From positions 1 to 7,439 of the forward strand of contig JAIYAI010000791.1 in assembly GCA_027489135.1 (NCBI GenBank): a stretch of DNA of 7,439 nucleotides. The letters are read 5' to 3'. Under the pieces are notes generated by a model that made no database searches, was not told the origin of the DNA, and worked only from the letters and a program-made list of their open reading frames with translations. Shown one piece after another: positions 1 to 5,982 of this stretch; positions within the stretch are counted from its first letter, which is position 1, and the number at the start of each line of letters is the position of its first letter. The DNA comes from Acetobacteraceae bacterium. Lineage in GTDB: Bacteria; Pseudomonadota; Alphaproteobacteria; Acetobacterales; Acetobacteraceae. The position numbers and the translations under genes are program-made.

Positions 1-681
1 CAGAACGACGACTTCGGCAAGGACTACCTGAACGGGCTGAAGGACGTGCTGGGCGCCCGCTTCGACGCCATGGTGAAGACCGCGACGAACGAGGCGACCG
101 ACCCCACGATCGACAGCCAGATCGTCCAGCTGCAGTCCACCGGCGCGGACACGCTGGTCTGCGGCATCGTGCCGCGCCACGCCGCCCAGGCGATCCGCCG
201 CGTCCACGACATCGGCTGGCGGCCGCAGTTCTACATGACCAACGTCTCGATCTCGGCCGGCGTGGTGATGACGCCGGCGGGGCCCGAGAAGGGCGTCGGC
301 GTCATCACCTCCGACTTCCGCAAGGACCAGGGCGACCCGGCCTGGGCCAATGACCCCGGCATGACCGAATGGCGCGGCTTCATGCGCCAGTACCTGCCGG
401 ACGGCGATCTCAACGACAACAACTACACCTACGCCTATGCCGCTGGCATGACGATGATCCAGGTGCTGCGGAACTGCGGCAACGATTTCTCGCGCGAGAA
501 CGTCATGAAGCAGGCGACCAACCTCGCCCCGCTGGAGCTGGCAACCCTGCTGCCGGGCATCAAGGCGCAGAGCCAGCCGACCAACTACAACGTGGGCCGG
601 CAGATGCAGCTGCAACGCTGGAACGGGCGGTCCTGGGAGCGCTTCGGCAACATCATCGAGGGCGCCAACGTCACGGGCTGA
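1..681 (+). CDS. ABC transporter substrate-binding protein, branched-chain amino acid type (5' truncated by window edge)
   Basis: This is the C-terminal 226 residues of a periplasmic solute receptor. The frame is open from base 1 and stops with TGA at 679-681. Its first visible residues, QNDDFGKD, align with residue 179 of the next gene, so about 178 N-terminal residues, including the signal peptide and first ligand loop, lie outside the window. The visible part covers the second lobe and C-terminal segment of a type 1 periplasmic binding protein (Peripla_BP_6, LivJ/LivK-like). By hand count it is about 70% identical to the second gene over 224 residues. Shared landmarks are EATDPT-DSQIVQLQ, the exact ITSDFRKDQ, DPAWANDPGM and MQLQRWNGRSW. 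Proteins of this class bind a small organic ligand and deliver it to an ABC permease. The ligand is unknown, because the family name covers amino acids, aromatic acids, amides and others. It lies 13 bases upstream of the second paralogue, probably in one transcript. Confidence 0.93.
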   Translation, partial: QNDDFGKDYLNGLKDVLGARFDAMVKTATNEATDPTIDSQIVQLQSTGADTLVCGIVPRHAAQAIRRVHDIGWRPQFYMTNVSISAGVVMTPAGPEKGVGVITSDFRKDQGDPAWANDPGMTEWRGFMRQYLPDGDLNDNNYTYAYAAGMTMIQVLRNCGNDFSRENVMKQATNLAPLELATLLPGIKAQSQPTNYNVGRQMQLQRWNGRSWERFGNIIEGANVTG

Positions 682-694
682 GGGAAGACGCACC

Positions 695-1903
695 ATGCCG
701 CAACGCCGCCACCTGCTTCTCGCCACGGGGGCGGCGCTGCTGGCCCGTCCCGGTATCGCCCCGGCGCAGGACGCGCCGGGGGTCACCGCGACCGAGATCC
801 GCATCGGCAGCACCAATGCGCTGTCGGGGCCGCTCTCCTCCTATTCCGTCATCTCCCGCTGCAACGCCGCGATGTTCAAGCGGCTGAACGACGAGGGCGG
901 GGTCGGCGGGCGCAAGATCAACTTCATCGTGTATGACGACGGCTTCCAGCCGCCAAAGACGCTGGAACAGACCCGCCGCCTGGTCGAGCAGGACCGCGTG
1001 GCCTTCCTGTTCAACAACCTCGGCACTGCGACCAACAGCGCCATCCAGCGCTACGTGAACCAGCGGAAGATCCCGCACCTGTTCCTGGCGACCGGCGCCG
1101 ACAAATGGGCGAACCCGCAGGAATACCCCTGGACCATGGGTTGGCAGCCCAGCTACCGGGTCGAGACGCAGATCTACGCCAAGCACTTCACCGCGGAGAA
1201 GCCGGACGCCAAGGTCGCGGTGCTCTACCAGAACGACGATTTCGGCAAGGATTTCGTCGTCGGGATCCGCGACATCCTGGGGCCGCGCTTCGATGCCCAG
1301 GTCCGGCTGGCAAGCTACGAGGCGACCGATCCCACGGTGGACAGCCAGATCGTGCAGCTGCAGGGCAGCGGGGCGGAGGTGCTGGTGATTGCCGCGGCGC
1401 CCCGCTTCGCCGCCCAGGCCATCCGCCGCGTCGCCGATATCGGCTGGAAGCCGATGACCTACCTCGCCAACATCGCCTCCTCCGCCGCCACGGTGATGAT
1501 CCCGGCCGGCGCCGAGAAGGGGATCGGCGTCATCACCTCCGATTTCCGCAAGGACCAGACCGACCCGGCCTGGGCCAACGACCCCGGCATGAACGAGTGG
1601 CGCGGCTTCATGCGCCAGTACCTGCCGGACGCCGACCTCACCGATAACAACTACACGCTGGCGGTCGGCTACTGCACGACCATGATCCAGGTACTGAAGC
1701 AGTGCGGGAACGATTTCTCGCGCGAGAACGTCATGAAGCAGACGACCAGCATCGCCCCGCTGGAAATCCCGACCCTGCTGCCCGGCATCCGCGCCAGCAC
1801 CTCGCCCACGCAGTACCGGCCGATCCGCGCGATGCAGCTGCAGCGCTGGAACGGGCGGTCCTGGGACCGCTTCGGCGCGGTCATCGAAGGCGCCAGTCTC
1901 TGA
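695..1903 (+). CDS. ABC transporter substrate-binding protein, branched-chain amino acid type (second of three)
   Basis: A complete periplasmic receptor of 402 aa, a usual length for Peripla_BP_6/LivK-like proteins. The start at 695 is supported by AGGGAAG at 681-687, seven bases upstream. The leader (residues 1-24) begins PQRRHLLLA, an acceptable twin-arginine (Tat) motif, and has a probable signal peptidase site after APA (Ala24). Lobe 1 begins GVTATEIRIG and has the ligand-loop motif LSGP, then GGVGGRKINFIVYDD and EQTRRLVEQDRVAF. Residues 177-186 (LYQNDDFGKD) open the second-lobe part. The C-terminus carries MQLQRWNGRSW. It is about 63% identical by hand count to the third gene. It differs from both neighbours around residues 257-266 and 320-328, where the other two are more alike, so its ligand may differ. 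No transporter membrane or ATPase subunit is adjacent, so it must dock with a permease encoded elsewhere. The specificity is inferred only to class level. Confidence 0.96.
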   Translation: MPQRRHLLLATGAALLARPGIAPAQDAPGVTATEIRIGSTNALSGPLSSYSVISRCNAAMFKRLNDEGGVGGRKINFIVYDDGFQPPKTLEQTRRLVEQDRVAFLFNNLGTATNSAIQRYVNQRKIPHLFLATGADKWANPQEYPWTMGWQPSYRVETQIYAKHFTAEKPDAKVAVLYQNDDFGKDFVVGIRDILGPRFDAQVRLASYEATDPTVDSQIVQLQGSGAEVLVIAAAPRFAAQAIRRVADIGWKPMTYLANIASSAATVMIPAGAEKGIGVITSDFRKDQTDPAWANDPGMNEWRGFMRQYLPDADLTDNNYTLAVGYCTTMIQVLKQCGNDFSRENVMKQTTSIAPLEIPTLLPGIRASTSPTQYRPIRAMQLQRWNGRSWDRFGAVIEGASL

Positions 1904-1925
1904 TCACCTAGGGAGAAGAACGACC

Positions 1926-3131
1926 ATGCTCAACCGCCGCCTCTTCCTCGCCTCCGGCACTGCCGCGCTGGTGACGCCTGCGCTCGTAAACGCACAGGAA
2001 ACACCCGGCGTCACCGCGAACGAGATCCGCATCGGCTGCACCATGCCGTTCAGCGGCCCGGCCTCGGCGTACGGTATCATCGGCCGCAGCCATGAGGCCT
2101 TCTTCAAGATGGTCAACGAGCGCGGCGGCATCGCCGGGCGCAAGATCAACTTCATCGCCTATGACGATGGCTACAGCCCGCCGAAGACGGTGGAGCAGAC
2201 CCGCCGCCTGGTCGAGCAGGACCGCGTCGCCTTCACCTTCAACCAGCTCGGCACGCCGACCAACAGCGCCATCGTCCGCTACCTGAACCAGCGCCGTGTG
2301 CCGCACCTCTTCCTGTCCTCCGGCGCCGACAAATGGGGCAACTACCAGGACACGCCCTGGACCATCGGCTGGCAGCCCAGCTACCGGACCGAGGCGCAGA
2401 TCTACATGAAGCACCTGCTGGCGGAGAAGCCGACCGCGAAGATCGGCCTGCTCTACCAGAACGACGATTTCGGCAAAGACTACCTCATCGGTGTCCGTGA
2501 CATCCTGAAGGAGAAGTTCGACCAGCAGGTGCGCGCCGTCAGCTACGAGGTGACCGACGCCACGGTCGACAGCCAGGTGGTCTCGCTGCAGGCCTGGGGC
2601 GCGGAGGCGCTGGTGACGGCGGCGGTGCCGAAATTCGCGGCCCAGACCATCCGCCGCGTCTTCGACATCGGCTGGCGGCCCGTGCACTACCTGTCGAACG
2701 TCTCGATCTCGGTCGGCACGGTGATGGAACCCGCGGGCGTCGAGAAGGGCGTCGGCATCATCACCTCGGCCTACCTGAAGGACCCGACCGACAGCGCCTG
2801 GGACAACGACGCGGGCATGAACGAGTGGCGCGCCTTCATGCGCGCCAACATCCCGAACGGCGACATGAAGGACGGCAGCTATCCCTTCGCCTATGGCATC
2901 GTGCAGACGCTGATGCACGTGCTGCGCGCCTGCAACGGGAACTTCGCGCGCGACAACATCATGAAGCAGGTCACCGGCATCCGGGCCCTGGAGGTACCGA
3001 CGCTGATCCCGGGCATCCTGGTGAACACCGCGCCCAACAACTACCACCCGATCAAGCAGATGCAGCTGCAGCGCTGGAACGGGACGACCTGGCAGCGCTT
3101 CGGCGGCATCATCGAGGGCGCGGAGGTCTGA
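1926..3131 (+). CDS. ABC transporter substrate-binding protein, branched-chain amino acid type (third of three)
   Basis: A complete receptor of 401 aa. The start at 1926 follows AGGGAGA at 1910-1916. The leader has the clearest Tat motif of the set, NRRLFLAS (residues 3-10, fitting R-R-x-F-L), and a probable cleavage site after VNA (Ala23), which predicts export of the folded protein. The mature part starts ETPGVTANEIRIG and has the SGP ligand loop, GRKINFIAYDD, EQTRRLVEQDRVAF, LYQNDDFGKD and a closing MQLQRWNG-TW. It is the most divergent of the three: about 63% identical to the second gene overall, and lower from residue 178 onward. Examples are SAYLKDPTDSAWDND where the others have SDFRKDQ-DPAWAND, and MRANIPNGDMKDGSYPFAY where the second has MRQYLPDADLTDNNYTLAV. 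This suggests a distinct ligand. It follows the second gene after 22 bases and ends 24 bases from the convergent dehydrogenase gene. Confidence 0.96.
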   Translation: MLNRRLFLASGTAALVTPALVNAQETPGVTANEIRIGCTMPFSGPASAYGIIGRSHEAFFKMVNERGGIAGRKINFIAYDDGYSPPKTVEQTRRLVEQDRVAFTFNQLGTPTNSAIVRYLNQRRVPHLFLSSGADKWGNYQDTPWTIGWQPSYRTEAQIYMKHLLAEKPTAKIGLLYQNDDFGKDYLIGVRDILKEKFDQQVRAVSYEVTDATVDSQVVSLQAWGAEALVTAAVPKFAAQTIRRVFDIGWRPVHYLSNVSISVGTVMEPAGVEKGVGIITSAYLKDPTDSAWDNDAGMNEWRAFMRANIPNGDMKDGSYPFAYGIVQTLMHVLRACNGNFARDNIMKQVTGIRALEVPTLIPGILVNTAPNNYHPIKQMQLQRWNGTTWQRFGGIIEGAEV

Positions 3132-3135
3132 TCGA

Positions 3136-3154
3136 CCCGCCGCGCGACGGCAGG
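3136..3154. terminator. Possible weak bidirectional hairpin between convergent genes
   Basis: The 24-base gap between the two convergent stop codons holds a small imperfect inverted repeat. GCCG at 3139-3142 pairs with CGGC at 3148-3151 across a five-base loop, extended by CC (3136-3137) with GG (3153-3154) past one C/A mismatch. There is no T-run on either side, so it does not look like a canonical intrinsic terminator. In DNA this GC-rich such a short stem may arise by chance. It is listed only because a terminator would be expected here. Confidence 0.2.
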
Positions 3155-3155
3155 C

Positions 3156-4232
3156 TCAGTCGTTGGCCTGCCGCAGCGCGGCGCAGACCGCTTCCGTCAC
3201 CTGCCGCGTCGTCGCCGTGCCGCCGAGATCGGGCGTGTGCAGCGACGGATCGGCGGTGACCCGCTCCACCGCCTTCATCAGGCGGTCGGCGGCGGCTTTC
3301 TCCCCGAGATGCTCCAGCATCATCGCCCCGGTCCAGAAGGTGGCGATCGGGTTGGCGATGCCCTTGCCGGTGATGTCGAAGGCGGAGCCATGGATCGGCT
3401 CGAACATCGACGGCGCATCACGCTCGGGGTTGATATTGGCGGTCGGCGCGATTCCGACCGATCCTGCCAGGGCAGCAGCCAGGTCCGACAGGATGTCGGC
3501 ATGCAGGTTGGTGGCGACGATGGTATCCAGGCTGCCCGGCTTGCCGACCATGCGCATGGTCATTGCGTCGACCAGCATCTTGTCCCAGCTGACGTCGGGG
3601 AATTCCGCCGCGACCTCGGCCGCGATCTCGTCCCACATGACCATGGCATGGCGCTGGGCGTTCGACTTCGTCACCACCGTCAGCAGCTTGCGCGGCCGGG
3701 ACTGCGCCAGGCGGAAGGCGTAGCGCATGATGCGCTGCACGCCGGCGCGGGTCATCACGGAGACGTCCTGCGCCACCTCGATCGGCAGGCCCCGGTGCGC
3801 GCGCCCGCCGACGCCGGAATACTCGCCCTCGGAGTTCTCGCGCACGATCACCCAGTCGAGCTCGGGGCCGGAGACATGCCGCAGCGGGCTGGTGATGCCG
3901 GGCAGCACGCGGGTGGGCCGGACATTCGCGTACTGGTCCAGGGGCTGGCAGATCGAGAGCCTGAGCCCCCAGAGCGTGACGTGGTCTGGGATGTCGGGCG
4001 CGCCGACGGCGCCGAAGAGGATGGCGTCATAGGCGCGCAGCTGCTCCGCCCCGTCGGGCGGCATCATCACGCCGTGCTTCCTGTAGTAGTCGGAGCCCCA
4101 GTCGAAATCCCGGATCTCGAGGGCGAAGCCGCCATCGCGCTCGGCACAGACCTTCAGGACCTCGACGCCGGCGGAGACCACCTCCGGCCCGATGCCGTCC
4201 CCGCCCATGGCGGCGATCCGATGGGTGCGCAT
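3156..4232 (-). CDS. Tartrate/D-malate dehydrogenase-like protein (isocitrate/isopropylmalate dehydrogenase family)
   Basis: A cytoplasmic NAD-dependent, metal-dependent beta-decarboxylating dehydrogenase of 358 aa. It resembles TtuC/DmlA enzymes, which oxidise tartrate or D-malate, the latter to pyruvate and CO2. The N-terminus RIAAMGGDGIGPEV is typical. Visible functional residues are Arg105 (NVRP), Arg131 (VRENSEGEY), catalytic Tyr138, catalytic Lys189 (TKSN), metal ligands Asp222 (VDAM), Asp246 and Asp250 (ADILSD), and the NAD-loop EPIHGSA at 278-284 followed by IANPIAT. One normally conserved substrate arginine is missing: the segment RLSICQPLDQYANVRP has Cys95 where DmlA, as I recall it, has Arg (KFRREFDQY). 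Arg91 might compensate. The true substrate may therefore not be D-malate or tartrate. I chose the start at 4232 because AGGAG lies seven bases upstream. An upstream in-frame ATG at 4274 would add 14 unlikely residues and overlap the SDR gene. It is the last gene of the minus-strand operon, 19 bases after the SDR. Confidence 0.9.
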   Translation of the reverse strand: MRTHRIAAMGGDGIGPEVVSAGVEVLKVCAERDGGFALEIRDFDWGSDYYRKHGVMMPPDGAEQLRAYDAILFGAVGAPDIPDHVTLWGLRLSICQPLDQYANVRPTRVLPGITSPLRHVSGPELDWVIVRENSEGEYSGVGGRAHRGLPIEVAQDVSVMTRAGVQRIMRYAFRLAQSRPRKLLTVVTKSNAQRHAMVMWDEIAAEVAAEFPDVSWDKMLVDAMTMRMVGKPGSLDTIVATNLHADILSDLAAALAGSVGIAPTANINPERDAPSMFEPIHGSAFDITGKGIANPIATFWTGAMMLEHLGEKAAADRLMKAVERVTADPSLHTPDLGGTATTRQVTEAVCAALRQAND

Positions 4233-4239
4233 GCTCTCT

Positions 4240-4244
4240 CTCCT
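4240..4244 (-). promoter_or_regulatory. Ribosome binding site deciding the dehydrogenase start
   Basis: The minus strand reads AGGAG at 4244-4240, seven bases before the ATG at 4232. It lies in the 19-base gap after the SDR stop codon. It favours the 358-residue form, beginning MRTHRIAAMGGDG, over the in-frame ATG at 4274 located inside the SDR gene. Confidence 0.75.
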
Positions 4245-4251
4245 GTCGCGG

Positions 4252-5019
4252 TCAGATGGCGGTGTAGCCGCCATCCACCGCCCAGGCGACGCCGGTGACG
4301 AAGCTGGCGCGCTCGCTACAGAGCCAGATCACGGCTTCCGCGATCTCCTCCGGCTTGCCCATGCGTTGCATCGGCACGCGGGCCATGATGCGCCCGCCGC
4401 GGCGGCGCATCGTCTCCTCGGTCATCGGCGTCTCGATGTAGCCGGGGCAGACGGCGTTGACGCGGATGTTTTCCTCCGCATGGTCCACCGCCGCAGTCTT
4501 GGTCAGCCCGACGACACCGTGCTTCGAGGCGACATAGGCCGAGGAGGTGGGCGACCCCACCAGCCCCAGGATGGACGCGGTGTTGACGATCACGCCGCCG
4601 CCCTGGGTGCGCATCTGCGCGACCTCGTGCCGCAGGCAGCGCCAGACGCCGGTCAGGTTCACATCGATGATGCGCGCCCAAGCCTCCGGCGCGATGTCGC
4701 CGATCTTCTGGCCATGCGCATTGACGTTGAAAGGCGAGATGCCGGCATTGTTGAAGGCGCAATCGAGACCACCGAAGGCATCGACCGCCGCCGCCACCAT
4801 CGCCTTCACCGCGTCGTCGTCCGTCACGTCGCAGGCGATCGCCACCGCCTTGCCGTCGCGCGCCTCGATCTCGGCGACGGTCTTCTGCGCCGCCTCGATC
4901 GTCTGGTCGGCGACGGCGACCCAGGCGCCCTCCCGGGCGAAGGCCAGCGCCGTGGCGCGCCCGATGCCGGACCCGCCCCCGGTGACGAGGGCCGACTTGC
5001 CCTCCAGCAGGCCGCTCAT
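4252..5019 (-). CDS. SDR family NAD(P)-dependent oxidoreductase
   Basis: A classical short-chain dehydrogenase/reductase of 255 aa, the standard length, acting in the cytoplasm on an alcohol/ketone pair. The Rossmann cofactor motif TGGGSGIG is at residues 13-20. Asp38 ends the second beta strand (VAVAD), which in this family favours NAD(H) over NADP(H). Asp64 lies in CDV and NNAG is at 90-93. The catalytic tetrad is complete: Asn121, Ser149, Tyr162 and Lys166 (YVASK). CPGYIETPM (191-199) and the C-terminal VDGGYTAI are typical of the group annotated as 3-oxoacyl-ACP reductase-like or glucose dehydrogenase-like, but the substrate is not predictable. The ATG at 5019 overlaps the upstream hydrolase stop as ATGA, implying translational coupling; I see no clear Shine-Dalgarno. 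The reading frame stays open upstream to 5571, but that extension is an out-of-frame reading of the hydrolase gene. Confidence 0.95.
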   Translation of the reverse strand: MSGLLEGKSALVTGGGSGIGRATALAFAREGAWVAVADQTIEAAQKTVAEIEARDGKAVAIACDVTDDDAVKAMVAAAVDAFGGLDCAFNNAGISPFNVNAHGQKIGDIAPEAWARIIDVNLTGVWRCLRHEVAQMRTQGGGVIVNTASILGLVGSPTSSAYVASKHGVVGLTKTAAVDHAEENIRVNAVCPGYIETPMTEETMRRRGGRIMARVPMQRMGKPEEIAEAVIWLCSERASFVTGVAWAVDGGYTAI

Positions 5020-5969
5020 GCCGCGGCCCGGAAGGCGTGGGCCAGGGCGAGCGCGGCCTGGCGCAGCGCGAGGTCTGAGGCCGGGCAGAATTTCCCCATG
5101 CCGAGGAAGGCGTGCATCTGGTCCGCCATGTGGATGTGGGCGACCGGCACGTTCTCGCGCTCCAGGCGCCGCGCATAGGCGATGCCCTCGTCCACCAGCG
5201 GGTCGTGCGCCGCGGTCATGACATAGGCGGGGCAGACGCCGGAGAGGCTGGGGTGCCGGATCGGGCTGGCGCGCCAGTCCGCGCGCTCGGCCTCGGTCGG
5301 CGCGTAGTGATCGATGAACCAGTCCATGGTCGCCGCGGTCAGGATCAGCCCCTCCGTGAAGCGCTGGTGCGCCGGCCAGCGACCGAGCAGATCGACCGTC
5401 GGATAGAGCAGCATCTGGAAGCAGGGATTCGGCGCCGTGCCGTCGCGGCCCATGATGGCCAGCACCGCCGCCAGGTTCCCGCCGGCGCTGTCGCCACCGA
5501 CCGCGATATGCTTCGGGTCGATCTTCAGCGCCGCCGCGTTGGCCGCCACGTACTGCAGCGCCGCCGCGCAATCCTCGACGGCCGCGGGGAAGCGATGCTC
5601 CGGCGCCAGGCGGTAGTGCACGGCGACCACGGCGCAGCGCGCGGCGTTGGCCAGGACCCGGCAGATCTGGTCATGGCTGTCGAGATCGCCGATCACCCAG
5701 CCGCCGCCATGCAGGTAGAGCAGGCAGGGCAGCACCTCCGCCGCGCCGACGCCGGCGGGGCGGTAGCGGCGCAGCGGCACGGGGCCGGCCGGGCCGGGGC
5801 AGGTGATGTCCTCGACCTCCGAGACGGCCTCGGGCTCGGGCTGCAGGACGGTGCGGGACTTCGCGCTGGCCTCCCGCGCCTCGGCCGGCGACAGCGTGTG
5901 CAGCGGCGGCCGGCCCAGTTCCTTGATCAGCGCGAGGACGGCCTGCGAACCCTTGTCCAGCGGAGTCAT
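5016..5969 (-). CDS. Alpha/beta hydrolase, hormone-sensitive lipase (family IV) type esterase
   Basis: A 317-aa carboxylesterase-type hydrolase of the HSL/Abhydrolase_3 family, usual length 300-320. HGGG at residues 87-90 forms the oxyanion hole. GDSAGG at 159-164 carries the nucleophile Ser161. The acid is Asp256 in AAHDPLVDEG, and the base is His286 in DQMHAF, where many relatives have a Gly-Phe after the His (HGF). VVAVHYRLAPEHRFPAA (114-130) is a family hallmark. There is no signal peptide, so it is probably cytoplasmic. The family hydrolyses short- to medium-chain esters or lactones. Start 5969 is preceded by GAAGGGG at 5984-5978, which overlaps the TGA of the upstream hydrolase gene; the gap between genes is 13 bases. 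Its stop overlaps the SDR start by four bases. Its place between a flavin oxidoreductase and an SDR suggests it opens an ester or lactone whose alcohol the SDR then oxidises; this is inference. Confidence 0.95.
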   Translation of the reverse strand: MTPLDKGSQAVLALIKELGRPPLHTLSPAEAREASAKSRTVLQPEPEAVSEVEDITCPGPAGPVPLRRYRPAGVGAAEVLPCLLYLHGGGWVIGDLDSHDQICRVLANAARCAVVAVHYRLAPEHRFPAAVEDCAAALQYVAANAAALKIDPKHIAVGGDSAGGNLAAVLAIMGRDGTAPNPCFQMLLYPTVDLLGRWPAHQRFTEGLILTAATMDWFIDHYAPTEAERADWRASPIRHPSLSGVCPAYVMTAAHDPLVDEGIAYARRLERENVPVAHIHMADQMHAFLGMGKFCPASDLALRQAALALAHAFRAAA

Positions 5970-5982
5970 GCGGAAATCCCCT

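Larger units (their letters stand above)
1..3131 (+). repeat. Tandem array of three paralogous receptor genes
   Basis: The three substrate-binding genes form a direct repeat with a unit of about 1.2 kb. Besides protein similarity there are long exact DNA matches. 370-403 equals 1598-1631 (34 bases) and 481-513 equals 1709-1741 (33 bases) between copies one and two. 968-999 equals 2196-2227 (32 bases) between copies two and three. These blocks encode conserved protein segments, so selection explains part of the identity. Their length in otherwise diverged DNA fits tandem duplication, possibly with later local gene conversion. The left end of the array is outside the window, so there may be more than three copies. 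Confidence 0.8.

Noticed and set aside
1908..3047. Long minus-strand open frame (379 residues) opposite the third receptor gene
   Set aside because: It is rich in Val, Asp, Arg and His, a common shadow of GC-rich coding on the opposite strand, with no domain. The plus-strand protein is clearly real.
4234..4242. CT-rich run resembling a small repeat
   Set aside because: It is the complement of the purine-rich Shine-Dalgarno region before the dehydrogenase start, not a repeat element.
4233..4274. Upstream ATG at 4274 for the tartrate dehydrogenase-like gene
   Set aside because: It would overlap the SDR gene by 23 bases and add a charged, unconserved leader. AGGAG is positioned for the ATG at 4232.
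3237..4298. Plus-strand open frame (353 residues) opposite the dehydrogenase gene
   Set aside because: Its composition (Gly, Asp, His, Arg rich) and lack of motifs mark it as an antisense shadow of a well-conserved enzyme.
4252..5571. A 439-residue open frame that looks like an SDR with a 184-residue N-terminal extension
   Set aside because: The extension lies in the esterase gene in another frame, is rich in Arg and Gly and has no recognisable domain. The SDR begins normally at 5019 with MSGLLEGKSALVTGG.
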